Assembly (NCBI RefSeq): GCF_025947225.1
Contig: NZ_CP110005.1
Coordinates: 1,798,001 to 1,862,000, forward strand
Length of the DNA: 64,000 nt
Origin: Flavobacterium sp. N2270
GTDB taxonomy: Bacteria > Bacteroidota > Bacteroidia > Flavobacteriales > Flavobacteriaceae
Direction of reading: 5' to 3'
A program made the translations under genes and the position numbers. Below the pieces are notes generated by a model. The model was given only the letters and a program-made list of their open reading frames with translations. It ran no database searches and was not told the origin of the DNA. This document shows positions 8,457 through 16,993 of this stretch, piece after piece (position 1 is the first letter of the stretch; every line of letters starts with the position of its first letter).

Positions 8457-8909
8457 TTAAAATTGGAAATTGTTTTCGATACTAATCTTGTTTGCTTTGT
8501 TCTTTGCTAATGCAACTAGCTTAGGATAAATCATTTGGTAAGCCATAACACTTTGCGTAACTCGGTAATCGCCCTGGATAAGTTGGAACCCAAATCCACA
8601 AAGCGGACATCCTGCGGTATCTTCAATCGTATTTCCTGTATGGATATACACATAACTGAAATTTGGTAATCCTGTAATTTCAATCATACCTTGGTGAACT
8701 TTTCCAAATGCTTTTTTGTAGTTGACATTTTTTGCACCCCAAGTATTAAGCTGCAATGAATAGGTTCCAGTAGGTATGGCAGTATGTTCCTTGATTTTTT
8801 CTGTTCGTATTTTATCCTCTAGTAAATAGCATTGAAATACTCCGTTGATATATAATTGGCTTAATGTACTTTGTTTGCCCTGTGCTACGCGAATGATTTT
8901 TGTTTCCAT
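8457..8909 (-). CDS. DUF5675-like protein
   Basis: A 150-residue protein whose layout fits DUF5675: an N-terminal strand region with TLSQLYINGVFQCYLLED, then IPTGTYSLQL, and near residues 99-113 IHTGNTIEDTAGCPLCG. The H-x-G...GC pattern recalls the histidine/cysteine pair of L,D-transpeptidase-like folds, but catalysis is not demonstrated. DUF5675 genes are frequent in phage and phage-like clusters of Bacteroidota, near small membrane proteins as here. No signal peptide. Confidence 0.75.
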   Translation of the reverse strand: METKIIRVAQGKQSTLSQLYINGVFQCYLLEDKIRTEKIKEHTAIPTGTYSLQLNTWGAKNVNYKKAFGKVHQGMIEITGLPNFSYVYIHTGNTIEDTAGCPLCGFGFQLIQGDYRVTQSVMAYQMIYPKLVALAKNKANKISIENNFQF

Positions 8910-8933
8910 GGGAATTGAATTAGTAAGTTAAAA

Positions 8934-8966
8934 CAAAAAATCCCCCAGAGGTTCTGAGGGATTTGT
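8934..8966 (-). terminator. Hairpin between the 267-residue gene and the DUF5675-like gene
   Basis: On the minus strand AATCCCTCAGA pairs with TCTGGGGGATT and is followed by a T run. It separates the 267-residue gene from the three downstream genes and would reduce read-through, suggesting different expression levels. Confidence 0.85.
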
Positions 8967-8977
8967 AAGTAGGATTC

Positions 8978-9781
8978 TTAAAATGCGTCCTCAATTTTCA
9001 AGCAGTTTCCACTTGCAAATAAGTAATAGTTTGAACCTACTTGTTGGTAGAACTCAATTCCAATACCTTGAAGAACGGTAACATCTGTTGATGGAGTGAT
9101 ACCATTTGGCAAAGTTGCTGTAATGGTAGTTGCAGTTGCAGGAGCATACAAATCCAAGAAAGTGCTGAATTGAACATCACTCACTTCATTTTGTGCTGTG
9201 TCAATAGGATCATAACTATTCGTTACAGCATTGTAAGCAAAGTCACTCACTACAGAAAGCGTGTGAATCAATCTAAAATGAGTCGCACCTGCAGGAGCAT
9301 TAATTAAATTCGCTGGATTAAACGCAGGAATTACAAAATCAGCAGTGTTTCTTGCTGGGTCATGCGTAACACTGTAAGGAGCATTGAAAATACCATTTAA
9401 GGAAGTGTTTTTGTCAAACTCAAAACCTACCAAGTAATTTCTTTGAGTGGTAATCTCAATTTTACGATACCCTCTGGCTTCGGTTTGGTCTTCCAAATTG
9501 ATTTTCTTCATGATAGCAGTTAAACGTCCTGCTACTTGCGTATCAGACATTTGCTTCACAATTTGTGATAAACCAGTTCTAACTGATTTTCCTGCTTTAG
9601 CACAAGCACCAAACTCGTTCATGTTCTCACGAGTTCTTTCAAATTCTGGAGCTGATAAAACTTGCTCCCCTGAAGGTCCACCTACCATTCCGGCAAAGTA
9701 CCCTTCTTGTCCTTTAATTTTAAAGTGGCGAACATCTCCAAGAGTTCCCACATACTTTAAAACGCCTTTCTGTCTAGCCAT
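8978..9781 (-). CDS. Unknown 267-residue protein, first gene of minus-strand module
   Basis: A protein with N-terminus MARQKGVLKYVGTLGDVRHF, then a glycine-rich turn, a helical region (ERTRENMNEFG, about 48-100) and a C-terminal beta-rich half with Asn/Thr-rich strands. The combination (short basic N-terminal strand, helix with TREN, beta-rich tail) is common in Bacteroidota hypothetical proteins found beside DUF5675 genes; I cannot assign a function. It is strongly terminated downstream, as expected for an abundant, possibly structural, product. No signal peptide. Confidence 0.65.
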   Translation of the reverse strand: MARQKGVLKYVGTLGDVRHFKIKGQEGYFAGMVGGPSGEQVLSAPEFERTRENMNEFGACAKAGKSVRTGLSQIVKQMSDTQVAGRLTAIMKKINLEDQTEARGYRKIEITTQRNYLVGFEFDKNTSLNGIFNAPYSVTHDPARNTADFVIPAFNPANLINAPAGATHFRLIHTLSVVSDFAYNAVTNSYDPIDTAQNEVSDVQFSTFLDLYAPATATTITATLPNGITPSTDVTVLQGIGIEFYQQVGSNYYLFASGNCLKIEDAF

Positions 9782-9840
9782 TTTGTAAAGATTTTAGAAG
9801 TTAATATTTAAGTGAAATTTTATACTCAAATATCATTCAT

Positions 9841-9848
9841 TATCTTTG
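9841..9848 (+). promoter_or_regulatory. -7 box TATCTTTG upstream of the nuclease gene
   Basis: TATCTTTG fits the Bacteroidota -7 consensus TAnnTTTG and lies 30 bases before the ATG at 9879. No clear -33 TTTG is seen. Confidence 0.5.
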
Positions 9849-9878
9849 ATTTACAATAACTTAAAATACTGAAAATCA

Positions 9879-10370
9879 ATGCAATACAACGCAAAAGCAC
9901 CCTATTTAGTGGAAACCCATTGGCAAATAGATGAAGTCTTAGATGGAGACAGCATAATCATTAGCAATCTTTTCACTCGTTTGCGAAAAGAGATACGACT
10001 ATATGGTTTAGATGCACCAGAAGTAAAGTACAATAGAAAGATGAAAGAGGACGAACAGAAAACACGTTTAGCTGCTCAATTTTTAATCCAATTAGGATTG
10101 GAAGCCTTACATTATGTTTTGGAAGTGGCACCGCCTAAAACGGTTGTAACGATAATTACAGAACAGGATAACTTCTACGATTATTGGAATCGACAATTAG
10201 GATATGTAATCTTGCCAGGAGGGGAGTGTTTAAATGATTTGCTTTTGATCAATGGATTTGCAAAAGCAACAGACGAGTATTATTGTGGACGATTAGCAGA
10301 ATTTCAAAAAATGAATCGCAAAGCACAACTTAAAAAAAGAGGTATTTACAAGTATGTAAAAAAGTTCTGA
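9879..10370 (+). CDS. Thermonuclease (SNase) family protein
   Basis: A 163-residue protein of the staphylococcal nuclease family, which cleaves DNA or RNA using calcium. Recognisable segments are VLDGDSIII near residue 20, IRLYGLDAPEVKYN near residues 46-59 (arginine and aspartate of the active site) and DYWNRQLGYVILP near residues 103-115. No secretion signal is visible, unlike many SNases, so it may act inside the cell. It points towards the far end of the cassette array and ends about 90 bases before it. Confidence 0.8.
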   Translation: MQYNAKAPYLVETHWQIDEVLDGDSIIISNLFTRLRKEIRLYGLDAPEVKYNRKMKEDEQKTRLAAQFLIQLGLEALHYVLEVAPPKTVVTIITEQDNFYDYWNRQLGYVILPGGECLNDLLLINGFAKATDEYYCGRLAEFQKMNRKAQLKKRGIYKYVKKF

Positions 10371-10373
10371 TTT

Positions 10374-10394
10374 GTTGTACTTATGTTGTACTAA
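10374..10394. repeat. Tandem GTTGTACT pair at the array flank
   Basis: GTTGTACTTA (10374-10383) and GTTGTACTAA (10385-10394) lie directly after the nuclease gene. The first is identical to the 10-base core of cassette C13. They could be remnants of array cores or coincidence. Confidence 0.4.
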
Positions 10395-10450
10395 TGGATA
10401 TTTGAAAACTAAAAATATCAATAAATACAATGCTTTACATGCGTAATTAC

Positions 10451-10469
10451 AACAAACCGCTGTTAGCTG
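10451..10469. repeat. S20, collapsed half site at the distal end of the array
   Basis: AACAAACCGCTGTTAGCTG ends with the usual box-CTGTT and the core of C20, but the long centre and the other arm are missing: only eight bases separate AAC from GTT. Best read as a deleted or decayed terminal site. Confidence 0.6.
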
Positions 10470-10473
10470 ACGT

Positions 10474-11169
10474 TTATTTGTTTTCAAACATTTTCTTAAA
10501 GTTCGTTAGTTTTTTCGACAAGAATAATTCCTTAATTCGAGCTCCTAAAACTGGTTTGGCTTTGTTATGTTTAATTTTGTAAAATGGTTTTGGGACATAA
10601 GTTTTTAACATATATTCATTATATGTTGTTACATCATAAATAATTAAATTTCCTAAATCAATTTTAAAAGATTCCAGCTTTGAATTTATTATGAAATCTT
10701 CATCAGTATTAAATGAAAAACAACCAAATAATCTTCCTTTTTTATCTTCAAATAACGGATTATATTGATATTTTTGATGAAAGTAATATTTTCCATCCTC
10801 GCTTTTTGAAACATATAATAGCACATTCTCATAATCTTCAAAACCAGGTCTTCCATAATGATCATAAGCTACAAAATCTATTGTGTCTTTTTTAATGTCA
10901 TTAAATACTTTTTGTGAGATTAAGTATTTACACTTAAACCCTTTATCCATGCTATAAGTTTTATGAATTATTTTTTCCCCAGTTATTGAATCAATTTCAA
11001 CTTTTTCAACTTTTTCAGCGTTTGGGTCAAATTCTATAACTGATATTTTTTTACCGACAAAAGCAAACAAATTTACCGAAGTGTTTTCTTCGTAAAAATT
11101 ATCCTCTGCTTTATTTTGAGCAAAACAACCCAAAGAGAGAAAGAGAAAGTATGTAATTAAATTTTTCAA
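10474..11169 (-). CDS. C20: secreted protein of unknown function
   Basis: A 231-residue protein with an N-terminal signal peptide (KNLITYFLFLSLGCFAQ, cut probably after CFA). The mature part is mixed alpha/beta with several aromatic and lysine-rich strands, and no family is recognised. The only start giving a signal peptide is a TTG at 11167-11169, since no ATG lies nearby. The cassette core is GTTAGCTG with a mismatch at position 9, the weakest pairing of the array, which fits its position at the oldest end. Signal peptide predicts export to the periplasm or beyond. Confidence 0.65.
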   Translation of the reverse strand: MKNLITYFLFLSLGCFAQNKAEDNFYEENTSVNLFAFVGKKISVIEFDPNAEKVEKVEIDSITGEKIIHKTYSMDKGFKCKYLISQKVFNDIKKDTIDFVAYDHYGRPGFEDYENVLLYVSKSEDGKYYFHQKYQYNPLFEDKKGRLFGCFSFNTDEDFIINSKLESFKIDLGNLIIYDVTTYNEYMLKTYVPKPFYKIKHNKAKPVLGARIKELFLSKKLTNFKKMFENK

Positions 11170-11206
11170 ATTATTGTTTTACGTTCTGGTTTTTTAAATG
11201 GCAGCT

Positions 11207-11330
11207 AACGTTCCGGCGCTTGGCGAGGTTGCGAACTTCGGAACTGATTATTTTCTGTTAAAGATAAAATTTCTTGCGAAATGTAAACGTGAATTTACTA
11301 CAAAATTCGCAATCTTGCCAAACGCCTGTT
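11207..11330. repeat. S19, attC-like site between C19 and C20
   Basis: 124 bases, near-identical to S1 (family with GGCGCTTGGC paired to GCCAAACGCC). AAC at 11207 and GTT at 11328. TATCTTTA on the minus strand is one base off the promoter box present in S1. Confidence 0.85.
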
Positions 11331-11343
11331 GTGCGTAGTTTTT

Positions 11344-12486
11344 TTATTCCAAATCCCAATCGTCAAGTTCAAACCAAGCTGATTTTTCATTTTTTAAAAA
11401 TTTTACAATTCTTTTTTTTGGATCTGACCATTTTTTAGTTTCATTGTTATATATTTTTACATTATCATTAGTATAAATTACAATACCTTTTTTGTCACAG
11501 CTTTCAATAATTTTTACTTTTATTTTTAAATTTTTCTCATCTTTTTCAATTAAAATTCCTTTTGCTAAACAAATATCATCCATCCATTTGTCTTCTTGAC
11601 TTTGGTTAGAAAAACCATATTTATAATTGAACTCCAAAACATTACCTATTTTCAATTCAGCGAATGTTTCTTTCTTTTCTTTCAATTCTTTTTTTTCTCG
11701 TTCTAATTCATTTATTTTTGATTTTTCTTCCCATTCGACATATTCTTTAATTTGTTCATCAAATCTAATGTCTTCATTTTTTAAATAACGATAATAACTT
11801 TCCAAAATAACGACAGACATTGATTCAGGATGATTAATTTTATTATCTCGGAAAAATTTAGATAGGCGAGAACCGCCCCAAAGTTGCCAATTATTTCTCA
11901 TCCATAATCCAATCCCAAATCTATAATTACCTGACACATAATCTTCTTCTGTAAGTTTTGTGATTTTTAATTTTACGCTATCTGAATAAATTTTATTAAG
12001 TGAATTTATTGCATCATCAAGGTTTTTAGGAATATAAAATCCACTTAAGCTATCTGTTACATATCTGATTTCATTTTCTTTATTATTTTTTTGTTGTCTT
12101 AGTAGAAATGTTTTTAAAATTTCATCGTGTTTTGCTTTATTTCCTTTCAATTTATTTTGATAAGTTCTAAGCACAACTTCAATCATATCGTAAGGAATTT
12201 CCAATCCTTTCTTTTTGTAAAATTTTCCAAGGCTTGCATCTACTGTTGTACTCATTTGAGTCCATTTAAAAAACCAATTGTCCATTAAATCAAATTTCGA
12301 TTCGGAATTTTTGTAAAATATCAGCAAACTATCAGAAGAAATTTTTGTTAGTTTTTCTTTAATTTCTGTAGTTAGGTTTTTATCTAACGCTCTAATTGCT
12401 TGGTTTATATTTTTTGGTGATTTCGTTTCTTGTCCAAAGATTATGACGGAAAAGATTAAAAATATAATTGTGATTGAAAATCTCAT
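11344..12486 (-). CDS. C19: secreted protein with two DUF6794-like domains
   Basis: A 380-residue protein with a signal peptide (about 1-19, ending IIFGQ). Two copies of a domain of about 90 residues are visible: the second, near 155-240, has GIGLWMRNNWQLWGGSRLSKFF and HPESMSVVILESYYRYL, and the first, near 25-115, has the more diverged MDNWFFKWTQMS and IPYDMIEVVLRTYQ. This pattern fits DUF6794, whose function is unknown to me. A lysine/glutamate-rich coiled coil (about 245-275) links to a C-terminal beta domain of about 100 residues. Core GTTGTGCGTA. Confidence 0.75.
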   Translation of the reverse strand: MRFSITIIFLIFSVIIFGQETKSPKNINQAIRALDKNLTTEIKEKLTKISSDSLLIFYKNSESKFDLMDNWFFKWTQMSTTVDASLGKFYKKKGLEIPYDMIEVVLRTYQNKLKGNKAKHDEILKTFLLRQQKNNKENEIRYVTDSLSGFYIPKNLDDAINSLNKIYSDSVKLKITKLTEEDYVSGNYRFGIGLWMRNNWQLWGGSRLSKFFRDNKINHPESMSVVILESYYRYLKNEDIRFDEQIKEYVEWEEKSKINELEREKKELKEKKETFAELKIGNVLEFNYKYGFSNQSQEDKWMDDICLAKGILIEKDEKNLKIKVKIIESCDKKGIVIYTNDNVKIYNNETKKWSDPKKRIVKFLKNEKSAWFELDDWDLE

Positions 12487-12533
12487 TTCATTTTAATTTA
12501 CGCGGTTTCTTAAAATTACGCACAACGGTTTTG

Positions 12534-12650
12534 GCTATGGTTTCGCTGCGGAATAATTCGGCAGAATTATTCCGAGTACTCCCCAAAGTTAATAAAATGC
12601 TTGGAATTTCCGATAGGGAATTCCGTAGCAGTGAACTATAGCCGATGTTA
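12534..12650. repeat. S18, attC-like site between C18 and C19
   Basis: 117 bases, the shortest complete site and of a sequence type found once here. GGCTAT pairs with ATAGCC next to the ends; several inner hairpins (GAATAATTC-type) fill the centre. Confidence 0.8.
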
Positions 12651-12660
12651 GCCATAGTTG

Positions 12661-13140
12661 TTATTCCGTTCTTATTTCGGTTCTCAATTCAGTTTTAAAT
12701 TCCAACCAAATAGTCAAAATGTTTTCCGCATTATCGATTTCAATATCGTCAGTCGTATTTATTATTGTTAGCGATAAATTTTCAGTCAATTTTTTTTCAG
12801 CTCTTTTTGTATTTCGCCAAATCGGCTCAGAGTTTTCTCGGTTCAGTTCTTTTTCATTCGAGTATAATTTTCCAATGACATAATATGGAATGACGTACAA
12901 ATGGTGATTTTCGTAATCGTGAGGCATCAATTCATCCATTCCTTGTCCGACAGCTTTGGTCAAATCAATTCCAATTTTTTTGTCAAGTCCATTCAGTTCA
13001 GATTGAACATCGGAAATTTTAGTAACATAATTCAAACAGTCGGGACAATCGCAAATAAATCCGTTTTGGTTTGCATAGAATTTTTCCGTTTCTATTCGGT
13101 CAACTTCTATTTTTATATTTTCTAGTTCTACGGTTGTCAT
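12661..13140 (-). CDS. C18: cytoplasmic protein of unknown function with cysteine cluster
   Basis: A 159-residue protein starting at the ATG 13138-13140 (a TTG one codon upstream is unnecessary). Near residues 28-35 it has CDCPDCLNY, a possible metal-binding cluster, and then a soluble helical domain with HDYENHHLYVIPYYVIGKLY. The C-terminus repeats TELRTEIRTE. No signal peptide or membrane helix, one of four clearly soluble cytoplasmic products in the array. Core GTTAGCCATA. Family not recognised. Confidence 0.65.
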   Translation of the reverse strand: MTTVELENIKIEVDRIETEKFYANQNGFICDCPDCLNYVTKISDVQSELNGLDKKIGIDLTKAVGQGMDELMPHDYENHHLYVIPYYVIGKLYSNEKELNRENSEPIWRNTKRAEKKLTENLSLTIINTTDDIEIDNAENILTIWLEFKTELRTEIRTE

Positions 13141-13151
13141 CAATTATGGCT

Positions 13152-13281
13152 AACGTTTTGTGGCTTTGCATCAGTGGCTTGTGATTCAAGACTGACCACA
13201 ACAAATATAGACAAAATTTTGATTCATAGAGGTTTTTCCGAAGGAAAAACCAAGCCCAAGCCATTGTGCAAAACCACTGTT
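13152..13281. repeat. S17, attC-like site between C17 and C18, with -7 box
   Basis: 130 bases. GTGG-c-TTTGCA pairs with TGCAAA-a-CCAC; inner hairpin TTTTTCC/GGAAAAA. Minus-strand TATATTTG at 13202-13209 points at the C18 gene 62 bases away. Confidence 0.85.
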
Positions 13282-13296
13282 AGTTGCAGTAAACTA

Positions 13297-13866
13297 TTAA
13301 AGTTCTTTAATTTTATCTATTAAAAGGTCTCGAAGGTCAACATCATATTCTATAGTTCTTATTATAGTTTTATTTTCTTCCCCTTTTGATTTTATAATTG
13401 TATCTAAAAACAAGGTTTCTAGAACTTTTCCTTTAGGAGGAAGTAATTCAAGATAGTTTTCTATTTTCGAGTTTTCTCTAAAAAAAGTTGTGTCTAATTT
13501 TATAGTTTGATTACCGATTGAATCATTTGTAATTTTCCAACCGATAAATTGTGCATATCTTTTTTTTGGTATTGGATATTGCTTTTCATTAGGTGACCAA
13601 AGAACTAAATCATTTTCTATTATTTGTAGAAACATACTCTTTGAATAGTCAATTTCTCCATTTGGTAAAAAAGTGATTTTTTCATTAAGTTTTTTGGTAT
13701 TACCGTTTGAAAATCTATAAACGCAAATCATTTTATTATTCTCATTTTTCAAAACTACAATACTATCAACTGGAGTTTTAGTAGAAATACTTTGTGATTT
13801 TGGATTTTCGCGACCACAAGAAAATATAAGTATAATAATAAAAAGACTAATTAAATGGATTTTCAT
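13297..13866 (-). CDS. C17: lipoprotein of unknown function
   Basis: A 189-residue protein with a lipoprotein signal (IIILIFSCGRE; lipid attachment at Cys17). The mature part is beta-rich and includes NGEIDYSKSMFLQIIENDLVLW and a proline/lysine loop, with no recognised family. Its lipobox followed by polar residues suggests the outer or inner membrane, periplasm side. Core GTTAGTTGCA with 10 paired bases, then the fixed mismatch, then TAAA paired. Confidence 0.7.
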   Translation of the reverse strand: MKIHLISLFIIILIFSCGRENPKSQSISTKTPVDSIVVLKNENNKMICVYRFSNGNTKKLNEKITFLPNGEIDYSKSMFLQIIENDLVLWSPNEKQYPIPKKRYAQFIGWKITNDSIGNQTIKLDTTFFRENSKIENYLELLPPKGKVLETLFLDTIIKSKGEENKTIIRTIEYDVDLRDLLIDKIKEL

Positions 13867-13892
13867 TTACAACGATTTTTTTTATTGCAACT

Positions 13893-14022
13893 AACGTTTC
13901 GCGGCTAGCGAATGCCACAAGGATTCAGGACTAACCATAACAAATATAAAATAACTTTTGGAAAATCCGACAGGATTTCCCAAAAGTTGACCAAGCGTTT
14001 GTGGTTTTTGCTAACCGATGTT
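13893..14022. repeat. S16, attC-like site between C16 and C17, with -7 box
   Basis: 130 bases. CGG-c-TAGC pairs with GCTA-a-CCG; inner hairpin GGAAAATCC/GGATTTCC. Minus-strand TATATTTG at 13941-13948 points at the C17 gene 75 bases away. Confidence 0.85.
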
Positions 14023-14037
14023 GTATGCAGATTAAAT

Positions 14038-14475
14038 TTAATTTATTTTTTTGAAGTAACCAACATTTTTAAATACTGTTCCGCCTGATGATGTTTCAGT
14101 AAAGTCAGTTTTTAAATCTGTATTCGTCAACGTAATTACTGTTGAAATATCAGTTGAACCACCTGATGTTGTTGATATTGTAGTACCATTATAAACATAT
14201 GTACCACTTTCATCAGCTGTTGAATTACAATTTGCGTCATTATCGATTACTACATAAGTTCCATTAGTTTTGAATTCTATATAGTCTGGACAAGATGAAT
14301 TTTCTTCTACAGTAGTTTCAGTTTCATCTAAAACACCATCTGTATAATATTCAAATTTTACAGTTCTCCATTTTCCAACAATTGTTGGACTTTCATTATT
14401 GTCATCATCTTTACTACAACCAATAAAAGATGCTGCGAAAACCAATGTCAATGTTAATAATAAACTTTTTTTCAT
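14038..14475 (-). CDS. C16: small lipocalin-like lipoprotein
   Basis: A 145-residue lipoprotein starting at MKKSLLLTLTLVFAASFIGC; lipid attachment at the cysteine, followed by an acidic linker SKDDDNNE. The core IVGKWRTVKFEYY ... YIEFKTNGTYVV ... GTYVYNGTTIS fits the Bacteroidota lipocalin-like fold (antiparallel beta barrel with G-x-W near the start). An upstream in-frame ATG at 14499 would add eight residues before the signal and is less likely. Substrate unknown. Core GTTGTATGCA. Confidence 0.75.
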   Translation of the reverse strand: MKKSLLLTLTLVFAASFIGCSKDDDNNESPTIVGKWRTVKFEYYTDGVLDETETTVEENSSCPDYIEFKTNGTYVVIDNDANCNSTADESGTYVYNGTTISTTSGGSTDISTVITLTNTDLKTDFTETSSGGTVFKNVGYFKKIN

Positions 14476-14607
14476 AATTTTAAATTTTCCCCTTGCCATT
14501 TCTGACCATTAAGAACGAATATTTTAGGTACTTTTTTTTAGTTAGTTTTAGTCCGCTCTATTTTTATAATATATTGTTCAGATTTCGTTTTTTCATAATT
14601 TGCATAC

Positions 14608-14735
14608 AACGTGTTGCCGCTTGTGGCAGTTGCGTAAATTTATAACAAAAGATTACAAGTACAAAACTCCTCGTGGAATTTTCGGAGAAAATTCCGAACA
14701 CACACCAAGCCTAGCAATTGCTACAAACGGCTGTT
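14608..14735. repeat. S15, attC-like site between C15 and C16
   Basis: 128 bases, type A (GCCG-c-TTGTGGC against GCTACAA-a-CGGC), almost identical to S6, S11 and S14. No TAnnTTTG box inside. Confidence 0.85.
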
Positions 14736-14752
14736 ATAGCCAGTGTTTCTTG

Positions 14753-15349
14753 TCATTGTCCAACTTCATTTAGTAGTTTCGTCATTTCGTTATATGCTTC
14801 CGATTTAAGTCGCCCAAATTTCATTTTCTTAAAGTCAGGCCAGTCGGGTTCAGTTTTAATTATTGATTTGTCCGCACCGATTGTCAAGGTTGCAACAGTT
14901 TTGCTATTCTTTAAAAATTCAATTTTATATTCTGGTTCATATGTCGTCTCTGCCCAGTCAAATGAGACAGGGTCATTTATTATTTCCAAAAATTTGGCAG
15001 TCTGTTCGTTTGTGAGTGTCTTTGAAAACCCAATTGGTATTTTTTTAATTGTCAGTTCGTCAAAGGCTGTCATTGGATATAAACTGTCAACTTTGTTTTT
15101 GTCGTCCTTTAGGTCTGCAATTAGTTCTTTGGTCGTGTTAATATAAAACTCTCTAGTTGTCCAACCACCTTCTGTATCTGGTCCAACGTCTAACGTGTCA
15201 GAAAACAAAGTGTCAACAAGTTGTTGGTCTGTGTATTTGTCCCAATATTTTTCATAGCTATGTACGAAGTCTTTCCTGTCAGTCCTTGAACTGCAAGAAG
15301 CAACCAAAATTGTCAAAGTAAATATGATTATTTGTTTCGTAGTCGTCAT
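14753..15349 (-). CDS. C15: lipoprotein of unknown function
   Basis: A 198-residue lipoprotein (IFTLTILVASCSSR, lipid at Cys19). The mature part has an acidic helical region (about 25-100), a beta region with YEPEYKIEFLKNSKTVATLTIG and a C-terminal helix with MTKLLNEVGQ. No family recognised. Core GTTATAGCCA; the gene ends about 10 bases inside the cassette boundary. Confidence 0.7.
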   Translation of the reverse strand: MTTTKQIIIFTLTILVASCSSRTDRKDFVHSYEKYWDKYTDQQLVDTLFSDTLDVGPDTEGGWTTREFYINTTKELIADLKDDKNKVDSLYPMTAFDELTIKKIPIGFSKTLTNEQTAKFLEIINDPVSFDWAETTYEPEYKIEFLKNSKTVATLTIGADKSIIKTEPDWPDFKKMKFGRLKSEAYNEMTKLLNEVGQ

Positions 15350-15364
15350 TTTAACATTGGCTAT

Positions 15365-15492
15365 AACGTGTTGCCGCTTGTGGCAGTTGCGTAAATTTAA
15401 GACAAAAGATTACAAGTACAAAACCCCTCGTGGAATTTTCGGAGAAAATTCCGAACATAAACCATACCTAGCAATTGCTACAAACGGCTGTT
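15365..15492. repeat. S14, attC-like site between C14 and C15
   Basis: 128 bases, type A. AAC at 15365 and GTT at 15490. Differs from S15 at only a few positions. Confidence 0.85.
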
Positions 15493-15503
15493 AGCAACAG
15501 TTT

Positions 15504-16067
15504 TTATTCTTGCTTGTTCAAATAATCAATTAGTGAATTATATAAAGGATACATAGTTCCCTGGTCTGTCCAACCGTCCCACATTAAATTTACATAAATT
15601 TCATTTTGATAAATAAAATCAGCTTTGCTTGGGTCATAAATAGATATTCCAGTGTATAAAGAAGTATTGTTGTTAGTTTCTTTTTTTTCTTTAGTAAAGT
15701 GAAGTATTACAAAAGAACCATAATGATTATAAGCGTTTTTTAAACCAATTCTATCAGAAACACTTGGAATTTTATCTTCCAAATTTTTAGAAATTATATC
15801 TTTTTGAAATTCTTCAAACGTCATTATTTTGTCAAAAAAATTCAAATTTTTAACCATCTCAAGTGTGTACTCATCGTTTGGAACAATTATTAATTTTTTT
15901 AAAATGTCTTTACTAATTTTTTCTTCTTTAATGACAGTTACAGCTTTGTTTTTTTTAGCTGGAAAGTATCCAGTTTTGCTATCTATTTTAGATGTTTTGT
16001 TAAAAGTTCCACACGAAATAGAAGTAGAGATGCATATCAAAATGGTAAGTAATTTAATAGATTTCAT
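15504..16067 (-). CDS. C14: lipoprotein of unknown function
   Basis: A 187-residue lipoprotein (LLTILICISTSISCGTF, lipid at Cys19). The rest is alpha/beta with IIVPNDEYTLEMVKNLNFF, GSFVILHFTKEKK and a DQGTMYPLYNSLIDYL end, and might bind other envelope components; no family recognised. Core GTTAGCAACA, 10 bases paired, then TTTT paired after the fixed mismatch. Confidence 0.7.
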   Translation of the reverse strand: MKSIKLLTILICISTSISCGTFNKTSKIDSKTGYFPAKKNKAVTVIKEEKISKDILKKLIIVPNDEYTLEMVKNLNFFDKIMTFEEFQKDIISKNLEDKIPSVSDRIGLKNAYNHYGSFVILHFTKEKKETNNNTSLYTGISIYDPSKADFIYQNEIYVNLMWDGWTDQGTMYPLYNSLIDYLNKQE

Positions 16068-16091
16068 TTAGTATTTCTTAAAATTGTTGCT

Positions 16092-16214
16092 AACGTGTTT
16101 GTATATGGTTTGTTGCGTGGTTTAGCACGTAATTTAGCAAATAAAAACCGAATAGAAAATCCGCGAGGATTTTCGTAAGTAGGCTAGAACTAGCAATAAA
16201 TTATATACGGTGTT
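16092..16214. repeat. S13, attC-like site between C13 and C14
   Basis: 123 bases, sequence type found once. GTATAT pairs with ATATAC near the ends; the centre has a hairpin AAAATCCGCG/CGAGGATTTT. Confidence 0.8.
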
Positions 16215-16227
16215 GTACTTAGTTTTT

Positions 16228-16971
16228 TTATTCGTTTACTGATGAATTACTTATCCTATCTAATAATTCCGGTTTGTAATCCTTTATTAACTGTATAATA
16301 TTCTTTTTCTGCCAATCAGAACTGTAAGGCGAAATCATTAACTCAGATATCAATAGATCTAAATCTATTTTTAAAGAAATTATCTTTTTATGACTTTCAG
16401 TCCCATTGAGATAATCCATTAAAATTCTGTGTTTAATCTCAGGTTTATCAAATTGAGTTATAATTTCATCCAAACCAGTTATAAAGAATCTCACTTCCGC
16501 TTCCTCTTCATATGCTTTATTCTTAGTGTTAATAATTACTATGTTGTTTTGTAACTCCTCAAAGTGAAATTCATTTCTGTAATCTACAATTGCATAACTG
16601 AAGCTAAATTTGTTCCAGTCAACTGCTTTTATAAAATTACCTACGTTGGATTTAATCGCAACTCCTTGCTTAGTCGAGTCTAAATATGTTGCCCAAAGTG
16701 ACCTGGATTCATTTTCTTTCATTGTCCAGCAACTGATGTAAGTTGAATTCCTTAAATTCTTAATATGTTTGCTTGCGCTTTCAGCATGTGTTTCAAATTC
16801 TTTGGATTCTTCTAAGTTTTTTAAAATCCAATTAATTTCATTTTTGTCAGTAGCAATTGATGCTAATGTAAACTTGATTGTACCAGTTAGCAGAATGTCA
16901 ATGAATTTATCAAGTCCAATATATCTCCAAATTATAGATTCATTTGATGGTCTAATAGGTGTTTGAAACAT
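16228..16971 (-). CDS. C13: DUF2971 family protein
   Basis: A 247-residue cytoplasmic protein that fits DUF2971: WRYIGLDKFIDILL near the start, a small-residue turn TDKNEINW, the hallmark ISCWTMKENESRSLWATYLDS near residues 79-99, YAIVDYRN near 125-132 and EEEAEVRF near 154-161. The molecular role of DUF2971 is not established to my knowledge. It is one of the few cassette genes with a recognised domain. Core GTTGTACTTA. Confidence 0.8.
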   Translation of the reverse strand: MFQTPIRPSNESIIWRYIGLDKFIDILLTGTIKFTLASIATDKNEINWILKNLEESKEFETHAESASKHIKNLRNSTYISCWTMKENESRSLWATYLDSTKQGVAIKSNVGNFIKAVDWNKFSFSYAIVDYRNEFHFEELQNNIVIINTKNKAYEEEAEVRFFITGLDEIITQFDKPEIKHRILMDYLNGTESHKKIISLKIDLDLLISELMISPYSSDWQKKNIIQLIKDYKPELLDRISNSSVNE

Positions 16972-16993
16972 AGATTCTCTTTAAATTAAGTAC

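Noticed and set aside
12901..13125. Plus-strand ORFs inside the cassettes (for example 12901-13125, 20176-20538, 21950-22306)
   Set aside because: They lie antisense to the clear minus-strand genes and show no family; all cassette genes with recognisable signals are on the minus strand.
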